From the NCBI GenBank assembly GCA_003150755.1, contig QAMT01000006.1, positions 1-11,015 of the forward strand: a stretch of 11,015 bases of DNA, read 5' to 3'. The translations under genes were made by a program, and so were the position numbers. Positions 1 to 6,428 of the stretch are shown here, piece after piece (position 1 is the first letter of the stretch; every line of letters starts with the position of its first letter). Under the pieces are notes generated by a model that saw nothing but the letters and a program-made list of their open reading frames with translations, made no database searches and was not told where the DNA came from. This stretch comes from Phascolarctobacterium sp. GTDB taxonomy: Bacteria > Bacillota > Negativicutes > Acidaminococcales > Acidaminococcaceae.

Positions 1-177
1 TTTGCAAATGGATTAGAAAAGGATATAGAAGCTGTGGAAAATTCTGTTGCCAGTGAACTTTCAAATGGTTTTGTTGAGGGAACAAATAGTAAATTGAAAA
101 TGGTAAAACGTACTATGTATGGGAGATGTAGCAAAGCACTTTTAGCAGCAAAACTAATGTATGTCAAGGTTGAATGA
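1..177 (+). pseudogene. Transposase, C-terminal 58 residues only (ISL3-like), cut by the window edge
   Basis: The open frame runs from the first base to a TGA at 175-177 and gives the C-terminal 58 residues of a protein. The segment NGFVEGTNSKLKMVKRTMYG (residues 22-41) matches the C-terminal end of DDE transposases of the ISL3 type, where a Glu followed by a Gly/Asn-rich turn and a Lys/Arg-rich helix (E..N.K.K..KR..YG) carries the last catalytic acid, here the Glu of VEGTN. The rest of the gene lies to the left, so it cannot be said whether the copy is intact. It is listed as partial. It runs in the same direction as the operon but is separated from it by a permease remnant and a terminator-like hairpin, so it is not part of the operon. 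Related DDE families share a similar C-terminus, so the exact IS family is less certain than the transposase call. Confidence 0.75.
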
Positions 178-185
178 TACGGATA

Positions 186-200
186 ATTGCGGATGAACCC
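186..200 (+). repeat. Candidate right terminal inverted repeat of the ISL3-like element
   Basis: The bases ATTGCGGATGAACCC lie 8 nt after the transposase stop codon. Read on the minus strand they begin GGGTTCATCCGCAAT, which has the general look of ISL3-family ends (GG-start, then a TTCCGCAA-like core). If correct, the element ends at 200 and the flanking target begins at 201. The left end is outside the window, so neither the matching repeat nor the target duplication can be checked here. Confidence 0.35.
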
Positions 201-241
201 ACAGTCTGCTCACATATTCTTTCTTTAAGCAGCCACATTTT

Positions 242-623
242 GTGTTGAAATTGTTTCAGATCCGGCTGAGGGAAATCATGAAAATAAATGCGGTTCCGGC
301 TGTTGTTATTGGCAGCGGTCTGGCGCTGACACTTTATACAAGCGGAGGAACTGATCATCCGGTTAATTATGTGATATTAATTGTATCCATACTTTGTATG
401 AGTATGTTCTTTTCGGTGCATTATCTGACCATCTATTATCTGCTTCAACCATATAATGCCGGAACAGAGATAAAAAGCGGGACTTATCGTATCGTAATGA
501 CAGCAACGTATGCCGATTTTGATTTTTGGTATCCTGACGATGGTGTTCTTTGTTCTATATGGTATTGTGGCGAGTATTCTGGTTTTCCGTTTTGCACCGA
601 AAACCTTCAAAATTCGCAACTAG
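242..623 (+). pseudogene. Frameshifted remnant of a small ABC-2-type permease
   Basis: From a GTG at 242 the frame encodes a basic amphipathic start (MLKLFQIRLREIMK) followed by hydrophobic segments and the motif LQPYNAGTEIKSGTYRIV, typical of the permease subunits of ABC-2-type exporters. After about base 500 this frame turns into non-membrane sequence (DFDFWYPDDG and onward). The +1 frame instead reads QQRMPILIFGILTMVFF, continues as a hydrophobic helix and ends APKTFKIRN with a TAG at 621-623. That is a natural membrane-protein C-terminus, so the two halves belong to one gene split by a frameshift, perhaps with a small deletion, near 495-515. The upstream frame is open only back to 197 and has no convincing ribosome binding site, and the candidate IS end lies at 200, so the 5' part may also be disturbed. 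Its ATPase partner is not in the window. A sequencing error at the shift cannot be excluded. Confidence 0.55.
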
Positions 624-626
624 TGG

Positions 627-680
627 AAATAATACCACAGAAACAACTGGTTATAACCAGTGCTTTCTGTGGTATTATTT
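627..680 (+). terminator. Long perfect hairpin with a nested palindrome, probable terminator
   Basis: The arm AAATAATACCACAGAAA (627-643) is perfectly complementary to TTTCTGTGGTATTATTT (664-680), giving a 17-bp stem. The run TTATTTGTTTTT follows, consistent with rho-independent termination. It starts 4 nt after the stop of the permease remnant, so it most likely terminated that gene. The 20-nt apex contains a second perfect palindrome at 646-661, listed separately. Confidence 0.7.
646..661. promoter_or_regulatory. GntR-type operator-like palindrome
   Basis: ACTGGTTATAACCAGT is a perfect 16-bp palindrome. Its layout (ACTGGT, four A/T-rich bases, ACCAGT) resembles the dre sites bound by HutC/NagR-type GntR regulators, given in the literature as ACTGGTCTAGACCACT for DasR. 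It matches the site at 818-833 in front of gntR at 14 of 16 positions, which supports a shared binding protein. It sits about 172 bp upstream of that site, inside the apex of a terminator-like hairpin. Confidence 0.5.
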
Positions 681-756
681 GTTTTTGAGGGAATTATTAT
701 AAAATATGTGAAAAATGCACAAAATATAATGCAGATATTAGGATATAATTCCAATA

Positions 757-783
757 TTGACGAAAAATCAAGTTTGATATAAT
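757..783 (+). promoter_or_regulatory. Probable operon promoter (TTGACG, extended -10 TGATATAAT)
   Basis: A perfect TATAAT at 778-783 is preceded by TG at 775-776, giving the extended -10 form TGnTATAAT. A good -35 box TTGACG lies at 757-762. The spacer is 15 bp, shorter than the ideal 17, which the extended -10 can compensate. Transcription would start near 790, about 75 nt before the gntR start codon. It is the best promoter candidate in the gap and no comparable one is visible in the short gaps further down, so it probably drives the whole operon. Confidence 0.6.
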
Positions 784-803
784 ATAAACTCATAAGATAC
801 ATC

Positions 804-845
804 ATAACCAGTTGATAAGTGGATATAACCAGTTAACAACTGGTA
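804..845. promoter_or_regulatory. Tandem operator array for the GntR/UTRA regulator
   Basis: Two 21-bp repeats lie head to tail at 804-824 and 825-845. Both start ATAACCAGTT and they agree at 16 of 21 positions. Several symmetric readings exist. AGTGGATATAACCAGT (818-833) matches the perfect palindrome at 646-661 at 14 of 16 bases. ACCAGTT-AAC-AACTGGT (828-844) is a perfect inverted repeat. ACCAGTT-GAT-AAGTGGA (807-823) is a weaker copy. The 21-bp period equals two helical turns, so two dimers would lie on the same face. The array is downstream of the predicted start of transcription and just before the gntR ribosome binding site, a position suited to blocking RNA polymerase. Autorepression is inferred. 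Confidence 0.65.
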
Positions 846-866
846 AGTATAAAGGAGGGCGTTTCA

Positions 867-1598
867 ATGGATGAAATTAAGGCTCCAAAGTATTACATTG
901 TAAAGCAGGATATTATTAAGCGGATTAATGATAATACTTACAAGGAACACGAAACGATTCCGAGTGAAAGGGACTTAATGGCGATGTTCGATGTAAGCAG
1001 AATTACAGTTCGAAAAGCAATTGAGGAACTTGTAAATGAAGGTTACCTGTACCGGGTGCACGGGAAAGGAACTTATGTAAAGGGGGAAGGAGAGCAAAAC
1101 AATTTAGTATCTATCACAAGTTGTACTGAGGACATCGAGAGATTGGGACATACACCACGCAGAAAAGTTCTTAATAAAAGTGTGATAGAAGCAGATGCAA
1201 AACGAAAAAATGTTTTGAATTTAAGTGAAGATGATGAAAAGATTTTTAGTCTTTCAAGAATTTATTACGCAGATGATGAACCAGTGAATTATACGCGTAC
1301 ATATTTACCGTATAAGTATTTTCCAGATATTGAGTTGTTTGATTTTTCTCGTGTATCTTTATATAAGATTTTGGAAGAAAAATACAATGTTAAGATTACA
1401 AAAGCAACTCGAACAATCGAAGCTATTAGTGCACATGATGAGCTGATTGATTATTTGGATGTGGAAGAGAATGTTCCACTATTACAGTTTTGCTGTACAA
1501 CATACGGAATTGTGAACGGAAAAGAAGTCGCTATTGAATATTTCAAATGTTGTTACAGAACAGACAAATTTAAATTTTATATTTACCAGGCAAGATAG
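867..1598 (+). CDS. GntR-family transcriptional regulator, HutC subfamily (UTRA domain)
   Basis: This 243-residue protein has the normal length for a HutC-type GntR regulator. Residues about 7-72 form the winged helix-turn-helix, with the family signature IPSERDLMAMFDVSRITVRK (31-50) and the wing YLYRVHGKGTYV. Residues about 90-235 match a UTRA ligand-binding domain, which usually senses a small pathway metabolite such as a sugar phosphate or histidine-like compound. The start is fixed by AAAGGAGGG at 851-859, 7 nt before the ATG. It is the first gene of the operon and lies directly behind a cluster of ACCAGT/ACTGGT half-sites, so it probably represses its own transcription and that of the transport and catabolic genes until an inducer binds. 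The inducer cannot be read from the sequence; by context it is the nucleoside substrate or a phosphorylated product. Confidence 0.9.
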   Translation: MDEIKAPKYYIVKQDIIKRINDNTYKEHETIPSERDLMAMFDVSRITVRKAIEELVNEGYLYRVHGKGTYVKGEGEQNNLVSITSCTEDIERLGHTPRRKVLNKSVIEADAKRKNVLNLSEDDEKIFSLSRIYYADDEPVNYTRTYLPYKYFPDIELFDFSRVSLYKILEEKYNVKITKATRTIEAISAHDELIDYLDVEENVPLLQFCCTTYGIVNGKEVAIEYFKCCYRTDKFKFYIYQAR

Positions 1599-1630
1599 GT
1601 AAAGTACGGACAAATTAAAGGAGAAGGAAA

Positions 1631-2806
1631 ATGAAAAAAAGAGCAAGCGTTTTAATTACGGCACTTGTTTTATTAAGTGCAACCATTTTTACGGGATGTG
1701 GCAAAGGTGGAGACAATTCTGAAGGAAAAAATAGTGATTTAAGGGTTGCAGTTGTTTGTTCAGGATCTGGACAGAATGATAATGGATACAACCAGTCAGC
1801 ATGTGAAGAAATCAAAGAAATGTCTGAAGAGGTTGGATGCGAATATAAAATCATTGAGCCTGCAAATGGTGTTCCGGAAGCATTAGAGACATTGGCAGAT
1901 GATGGATATAATTTGATTTTCACATTAGAATATGACTTTGATGCATTGATTAAAGGGGTTGGTGGATCAGAGCCAATCGCAGCACAATATCCTGATACAA
2001 CATTTGTAGTATTTAATGATAATCCAAATGTGGATGAAAGCGGTGAAACAATTCATGACAACGTAATTTCCGTATTATTCGATGTTCATGAAGCTTCTTA
2101 TCTTGCTGGATATTTATCTGTTCAGGTAAATGAAAACATGGATAAGTTATTCGATGCTTCTTATGGATTAACTCCATTAGACGAAGCAAGAGGAATTGGA
2201 TTTATCGGAGGAACAAACTCCAATGGTATTCTTGTTTATTCTTACGGATTTATTGAAGGAATTAATGCAGCAGCTGCAGAGTATGGTGCAACTTATGATT
2301 ATTACACAAAATATGATGCCGGATTTACAGATTCTGCATTAGGAAGTACAGTAGCAGAAACATTTTATGATGAAGGGGCAAACGTAGTATTTGCAGATGC
2401 CGGAGTTGTAGGCGATGGTATTACAGCGAAAGCAAAAGAATTAGGAAAAATTGCAATCCAGACAGATGCTAACTTAGATGCTCAGCAGCCAGGACACGTT
2501 CTTACAAGTGTATTGAAGATTACAGGTGTTCCTGTTGAGACTATTACAAAGGCTTATGCAGATGGAAAGATTAACGAAATGGAAAGATTCCAGACATACA
2601 ACCTTGCATCAGGTGCTACAGGAATTACCGACCTTGAAGAAATGGGTAAACATGTTCAGGATCAGGAAGTATGGAATGAAATTAAAGAAAAAGTTCAGAC
2701 AGTAAGTGACAAGATTTCCAGTGGAGAAATTAAAGTTACAAACAAACAGTTAAACGAAGAGTTTGATGAGGCTACATGTCCGAACGTTGTAATTAAAACA
2801 AATTAA
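1631..2806 (+). CDS. BMP family (PnrA-like) nucleoside-binding lipoprotein of an ABC importer
   Basis: The 391-residue protein starts with a lipoprotein signal peptide: a basic MKKR, a hydrophobic stretch, and the lipobox FTGC with Cys23 as the lipidation site. A Gly/Asp/Ser-rich linker follows to about residue 36. The mature part has the BMP fold used by PnrA/TmpC and BmpA, purine or general nucleoside receptors. Visible family landmarks are NDNGYNQ (49-55, an aromatic at the usual Phe position), FVVFND (125-130), the GIGFIGG hinge strand (188-194), FADAG (254-258), IQTDANL with Asp279, and LTSVLK with Lys296. It would sit on the outer face of the membrane and hand its ligand to the permeases encoded downstream. 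AAAGGAG at 1617-1623 sets the start. It lies 32 nt after gntR, in the same transcript. The nucleoside ligand follows from the family; which nucleoside is unknown. Confidence 0.9.
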   Translation: MKKRASVLITALVLLSATIFTGCGKGGDNSEGKNSDLRVAVVCSGSGQNDNGYNQSACEEIKEMSEEVGCEYKIIEPANGVPEALETLADDGYNLIFTLEYDFDALIKGVGGSEPIAAQYPDTTFVVFNDNPNVDESGETIHDNVISVLFDVHEASYLAGYLSVQVNENMDKLFDASYGLTPLDEARGIGFIGGTNSNGILVYSYGFIEGINAAAAEYGATYDYYTKYDAGFTDSALGSTVAETFYDEGANVVFADAGVVGDGITAKAKELGKIAIQTDANLDAQQPGHVLTSVLKITGVPVETITKAYADGKINEMERFQTYNLASGATGITDLEEMGKHVQDQEVWNEIKEKVQTVSDKISSGEIKVTNKQLNEEFDEATCPNVVIKTN

Positions 2807-2815
2807 TTTATTTGA

Positions 2816-2876
2816 GGGTGTCTCAAAAAGAAATGTGTTACAAAGCGCGCAAAGTACTTTGGGGCACCCTTATTTT
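2816..2876 (+). terminator. Intergenic hairpin between binding protein and ATPase genes, probable partial terminator
   Basis: GGGTGTCTCAAA (2816-2827) pairs along all 12 bases with TTTGGGGCACCC (2858-2869) if two G-U pairs are allowed, and TTATTTT follows at 2870-2876. The 30-nt loop holds GCGCGC (2845-2850) and part of the palindrome CAAAGTACTTTG (2850-2861), which can pair with itself instead. Since the genes downstream clearly belong to the same operon, partial termination or mRNA protection that favours the binding protein over the ATPase and permeases is the likely role. Confidence 0.55.
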
Positions 2877-2890
2877 ACCCAAAAATAAGG
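2868..2890 (+). promoter_or_regulatory. Hairpin covering the ribosome binding site of the ATPase gene
   Basis: CCTTATTTT (2868-2876) is perfectly complementary to AAAATAAGG (2882-2890) with the 5-nt loop ACCCA. The second arm contains the first four bases of the Shine-Dalgarno sequence AAGGAG (2887-2892), which lies 8 nt before the ATG at 2901. When folded, it would lower translation of the ATPase gene. It shares only two bases with the larger hairpin upstream, so the two could compete weakly or coexist. Confidence 0.45.
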
Positions 2891-2900
2891 AGATTCACCT

Positions 2901-4427
2901 ATGAGTATTATTATAGAAACAAAAAATTTGACAAAAAAGTTTGGGGATTTTATTGCAAATAATAATATCAATATACAAGTGGAGAAGCAGGAAATCAAAT
3001 GTATTGTTGGTGAAAACGGAGCCGGTAAATCTACATTAATGAATATGTTATACGGTGTACATAAACCTACAAGCGGAAAGATTTTATTGAACGGAAAAGA
3101 GCTTGTAATGAATTCCCCTACAGATGCAATTCGAAATGGAATTGGAATGGTTCATCAGCATTTCAAACTGGTACCTAGCTTGAGCGTGTATGAAAACATT
3201 TTACTTGGAAGCGAAATTACCAAAAGAGGGTTGATTGATCGAAGGGTTGAAATTGAGAAAGTTAAGAAATTAATTGAACAGTATCATTTTCAGATTGATC
3301 CAATGGATAAAATTCAGGACATTTCAGTAGGTCTTTGCCAGCAGGTTGAGATTTTAAAAATGTTATATCGTAACGTTGATATTCTGATTTTGGATGAGCC
3401 TACAGCTGTTCTTACACCACAAGAAGTTGATCAGTTGATGGAAAACCTGATGGCACTTCGTGATCAGGGAAAAACAATTATTGTTATTACACATAAATTA
3501 CGTGAAGTTATGTATATGAGTGATAGCGTAACAGTTATTAAGAGTGGTCAGGTTATCGGTAATGTGAAAACCAAAGATACCAATGAAACAGAACTTGCAC
3601 AGATGATGGTTGGACGTGATGTTGTATTGACTGTTCGAAATGAGGCAGGACCAAAACCTCAGGATGTGGAAGCATATCGCGTAGAAAATATCTGTACAGT
3701 GAATGATGCAAATCAGGAAATTCTCCATAATGTTACATTGTCTGTGAAAAAAGGTGAAGTTCTTGGTATTGCAGGGGTAGAGGGAAATGGACAAAGTGAA
3801 CTGATTAAAGTATTAACCGGTGTTATGGAAGTAACCAAAGGAAAAGTTACTTTGAATGGAAAAGACGTAACAAATGCATGGCCGGATAAATTGAGAAAGT
3901 TTGGTATCGGAATTATTCCGGAAGACCGTTATGCACAGGGATTATGTAAAGATATGTCAATTCCGGAAAACTGTATTGCAGGATATTTCGATACCCATGA
4001 TGTTTGTAAAAAAGGTGTGTTGAAGGGACGTAAGATTAGGCAGTTATGTGATGATTTTATTGAAAAATATGATATTCGTGTATCTGATAAATACGGTCTT
4101 ATTTCTCAGCTCTCAGGAGGTAATGCACAGAAGGTTATTATTGCCCGTGAGTTTGAAAATAATCCAGACTTAATCATCGCTTGTCAGCCAACACGAGGAG
4201 TTGATATTGGTTCTATTGAATTTATTCACAGACAATTACTGGCGCTTAGAAATTCCGGAAAAGCAGTTCTTTTGATTTCCAGTGAGTTATCAGAAATCAT
4301 GAGCCTTTCAGACAGAGTTGCAGTTATGTACAAAGGTGGAATTATCGGTGAGGTAGATCCATCAGTTACATCCTCTGAAGAAATCGGATTGCTGATGGCA
4401 GGCGCAAAGATGAAGGGAGGAGAATAA
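2901..4427 (+). CDS. Nucleoside ABC importer ATPase, two fused ABC domains (YufO/NupO-like)
   Basis: The 508-residue protein has two ABC domains in tandem, the normal build for importers of the RbsA/BMP class. Domain 1 (about 1-240) has a complete Walker A GENGAGKST (37-45), a Q-loop at HQH (85-87), signature SVGLCQQ (142-148), Walker B ILILDEPTA (161-169) with catalytic Glu166, and switch His198. Domain 2 (about 258-508) has a degenerate Walker A with Gln298 in place of the Lys (GVEGNGQSE), a canonical signature LSGGNAQ (404-410), and Gln429 where the catalytic Glu is expected (ACQPTRG). This asymmetry is usual in the family, so only one site is expected to hydrolyse ATP well. The protein works on the inner face of the membrane with the two permeases that follow. 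AAGGAG at 2887-2892 sets the start but lies partly in a hairpin. Confidence 0.92.
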   Translation: MSIIIETKNLTKKFGDFIANNNINIQVEKQEIKCIVGENGAGKSTLMNMLYGVHKPTSGKILLNGKELVMNSPTDAIRNGIGMVHQHFKLVPSLSVYENILLGSEITKRGLIDRRVEIEKVKKLIEQYHFQIDPMDKIQDISVGLCQQVEILKMLYRNVDILILDEPTAVLTPQEVDQLMENLMALRDQGKTIIVITHKLREVMYMSDSVTVIKSGQVIGNVKTKDTNETELAQMMVGRDVVLTVRNEAGPKPQDVEAYRVENICTVNDANQEILHNVTLSVKKGEVLGIAGVEGNGQSELIKVLTGVMEVTKGKVTLNGKDVTNAWPDKLRKFGIGIIPEDRYAQGLCKDMSIPENCIAGYFDTHDVCKKGVLKGRKIRQLCDDFIEKYDIRVSDKYGLISQLSGGNAQKVIIAREFENNPDLIIACQPTRGVDIGSIEFIHRQLLALRNSGKAVLLISSELSEIMSLSDRVAVMYKGGIIGEVDPSVTSSEEIGLLMAGAKMKGGE

Positions 4428-4428
4428 G

Positions 4429-5511
4429 GTGACCCAGAAAAAATCAAGTCATATTGGACCTAAAATTGTAAATACATTGCTTCCGGTTGCCTTGGCATTT
4501 TTTATTGGAGGAATCATCATTGCTTGTATCGGTGAAAATCCACTGGAAGCATATCAGATTATGTTAGGAAAGTCTCTTTTTACAGCAAAAGGATTTTTAA
4601 ATACATTGCATTATGCATCACCTTTGTTATTAACAGGTCTTGCAATTGCAATTACATTTAAAGCAAACATTTTTAACATGGGTGTTGAAGGACAATTACT
4701 ACTCGGTGGATTTTTCTCCGGTATCGTTGGTGCATCTATGAATTTGGATAGTCCACTTCTTCAGAAGTTAATCTGTATCTTAGTTGGAATGGTATGTGGC
4801 GCTTTATTTGCACTTGTACCTGCAATCTTAAGAGCCTACTTCAGAGTAGATGAGATGGTAGTAACATTGATGCTGAACTACGCAATGATTAAAGTATTAG
4901 AGTACTTATCCTCCGGTCCATTCAGAGAAGCAGGATCAGGATATGTTTGTACTCCAATGATTAAAGATGGAGCAATGTTTAAGCGTCTGAATATCGGAAA
5001 TTCACGTTTGACAATGTTTTTCTTTATTGCTTTGGCTGTATTGATTTTTATGACATTTGTAATGACAAGAACCCGTCTTGGAATGGAAATTACAGCAATT
5101 GGTAAAAATCCAGATTTCGCAGAAGCAACTGGTATGAGAGTTCGCAGAAAAATCATTGTTTTGATGTGTATCAGTGGTGCTTTGGCTGGTCTTGCCGGAG
5201 CAGGTCACATGATGAGCGAGAAATTCAAATACACATTAGGATTTTCAGGAACAACCGGTCTTGGATGGGATGGTATGTTGATTGCATTACTTGGCAGACA
5301 TAATCCGGTAGGAATTTTGCTGGCAGCAATCTTCTACAGTGCTTTGAAGACAGGTGCAGATAATATCAATATGTATACTTCAGTTCCGAAAGAAATTGTT
5401 GGTGTATTACAGGGATTAATTATTCTCTTCTTAGCAGTACAATTCATAGATGAAAGATTTGGACTGAAAGAGAGATTTATGAAGTTGAAAAACAGAAAGG
5501 AGGAAGCATAG
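4429..5511 (+). CDS. Nucleoside ABC importer permease 1 (BPD_transp_2, YufP/NupP-like)
   Basis: This 360-residue protein is strongly hydrophobic, with roughly eight to ten membrane segments beginning at about residue 14 (LLPVALAFFIGGIIIACI). The motif FKANIFNMGVEGQLLLGGFF (77-96) is the hallmark of BPD_transp_2 permeases in branched-chain amino acid, ribose and nucleoside importers. The segment around LGMEITAIGKNPDFAEATGM matches the cytoplasmic loop that contacts the ATPase. The GTG start at 4429 follows the ATPase stop after one base and is served by AAGGGAGGAG inside the end of the ATPase gene, which suggests translational coupling and matched amounts. It would pair with the next permease to form the channel. 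Specificity for nucleosides comes from the BMP-type binding protein upstream and from similarity to YufP/NupP-type proteins, not from residues in the channel. Confidence 0.9.
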   Translation: MTQKKSSHIGPKIVNTLLPVALAFFIGGIIIACIGENPLEAYQIMLGKSLFTAKGFLNTLHYASPLLLTGLAIAITFKANIFNMGVEGQLLLGGFFSGIVGASMNLDSPLLQKLICILVGMVCGALFALVPAILRAYFRVDEMVVTLMLNYAMIKVLEYLSSGPFREAGSGYVCTPMIKDGAMFKRLNIGNSRLTMFFFIALAVLIFMTFVMTRTRLGMEITAIGKNPDFAEATGMRVRRKIIVLMCISGALAGLAGAGHMMSEKFKYTLGFSGTTGLGWDGMLIALLGRHNPVGILLAAIFYSALKTGADNINMYTSVPKEIVGVLQGLIILFLAVQFIDERFGLKERFMKLKNRKEEA

Positions 5512-5515
5512 AGAT

Positions 5516-6415
5516 ATGATCGGTGGAATTTTATATGACTCAATATATCATGCAGTTCCAATCTTGCTTTGTGTATTAGGTGGAATTTTCGCATACAAGG
5601 CAAATGTATTGAATATTGCTCTTGAAGGTATGATGCTGGCAGGTGCTTTCATTTCTGTATTAGTTTCCTTTAAAACAGAAAATATTGTTTTGGGCTATGT
5701 GGCAGCTGTGGCAGTTTGTTTACTGATTGGTTTGATTTTTGCATTCTTTGGAGTAACCTGCAAAGGAAATGTTATTGTCATAGGTCTTGCAGTGAATATG
5801 TCGATTACAGCAATTGCAGGATTTGCATTACAGCTTATGAATTCAGCAAACATTAAACTTAGTTTTACAAATGCAGCGGCATTTAAAATTCACATCCCAA
5901 TTATTAAAGATATTCCAATTATTGGGGGAATTTTAAGCGGACACACAATTATTACTTATGTGTCATTTATCGCAATCGTATTAATTTGGTTCTTGATGTA
6001 CCGTACAAAATTTGGAATTTACGTACGAGTAGTTGGAGAGAATGAAGATTCTGCAAAGAGTCTTGGTTTAAACACAAATAAATACAGATATCTTGCAATT
6101 TTATTAGGTTCTTTCTTCTGTGCACTTGCAGGAATTAACCTGGCACTTGAGCGTATGACAATCTTTACAAATAATATGACAGCAGGACGAGGATTTATCG
6201 CTATCGCTGCAATTTACTGCGGCAGAGGAGACCCGTTATCTTGTTCCTTCTATGCAATTATTTTTGGATTGGCCAGAGCGTTAGCTGTAAACTTAAGTTT
6301 GTATGCAGGTGCGGCAGCAGCAGTATTTGATGTAATTCCATACGTGGTTATGAGTATTGTATTAACTGTTGTTTCAATTGTTAAATATCGAAATCGAAAG
6401 ATTCGTGGAATTTAA
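5516..6415 (+). CDS. Nucleoside ABC importer permease 2 (BPD_transp_2, YufQ/NupQ-like)
   Basis: The 299-residue membrane protein is shorter than the first permease, as usual for this pair. It begins almost directly with a helix and has the family motif NVLNIALEGMMLAGAF in the first third (FAYKANVLNIALEG), the counterpart of FNMGVEGQ in its partner. A second landmark is GIYVRVVGENEDSAKSLGLN, the ATPase-coupling loop. The C-terminus ends in a basic tail (KYRNRKIRGI) that fits a cytoplasmic end. The ribosome binding site AAAGGAGGAAG (5496-5506) lies in the last codons of the first permease, and the genes are 4 nt apart. It completes a four-gene importer of lipoprotein, ATPase and two permeases, so transport can be assigned with good confidence even though the exact substrate cannot. 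Confidence 0.9.
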   Translation: MIGGILYDSIYHAVPILLCVLGGIFAYKANVLNIALEGMMLAGAFISVLVSFKTENIVLGYVAAVAVCLLIGLIFAFFGVTCKGNVIVIGLAVNMSITAIAGFALQLMNSANIKLSFTNAAAFKIHIPIIKDIPIIGGILSGHTIITYVSFIAIVLIWFLMYRTKFGIYVRVVGENEDSAKSLGLNTNKYRYLAILLGSFFCALAGINLALERMTIFTNNMTAGRGFIAIAAIYCGRGDPLSCSFYAIIFGLARALAVNLSLYAGAAAAVFDVIPYVVMSIVLTVVSIVKYRNRKIRGI

Positions 6416-6428
6416 AGAGGGATAAGCA

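Noticed and set aside
164..358. Minus-strand open frame of 64 codons covering the IS end and the start of the permease remnant
   Set aside because: No ribosome binding site and no recognisable family. It overlaps the hydrophobic plus-strand gene remnant, and its last part simply reads the complement of the candidate IS end.
624..688. C-terminal extension of the plus-strand frame from 242 through the hairpin to 688
   Set aside because: The residues after about base 500 in this frame are not membrane-like, while the +1 frame gives a natural permease end at 623. The frame merely reads through the terminator.
725..749. Two additional TATAAT boxes at 725-730 and 744-749
   Set aside because: Neither has an acceptable -35 box at a proper distance, nor the TG extension seen at 775-783. 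They are likely background in an A+T-rich gap, although weak minor promoters cannot be excluded.
620..805. Minus-strand open frame across the hairpin and promoter region
   Set aside because: Composition follows the A+T-rich intergenic DNA and the hairpin arms. There is no start signal, and it conflicts with the promoter and operators.
689..866. Purine or deoxyguanosine riboswitch before the operon
   Set aside because: No three-way junction pairing or conserved purine-riboswitch core could be found. The segment is explained by promoter and operator repeats.
3498..3794. Minus-strand open frame of 98 codons inside the ATPase gene
   Set aside because: Cys/His/Phe-rich shadow translation of a conserved ABC protein, with no family resemblance.
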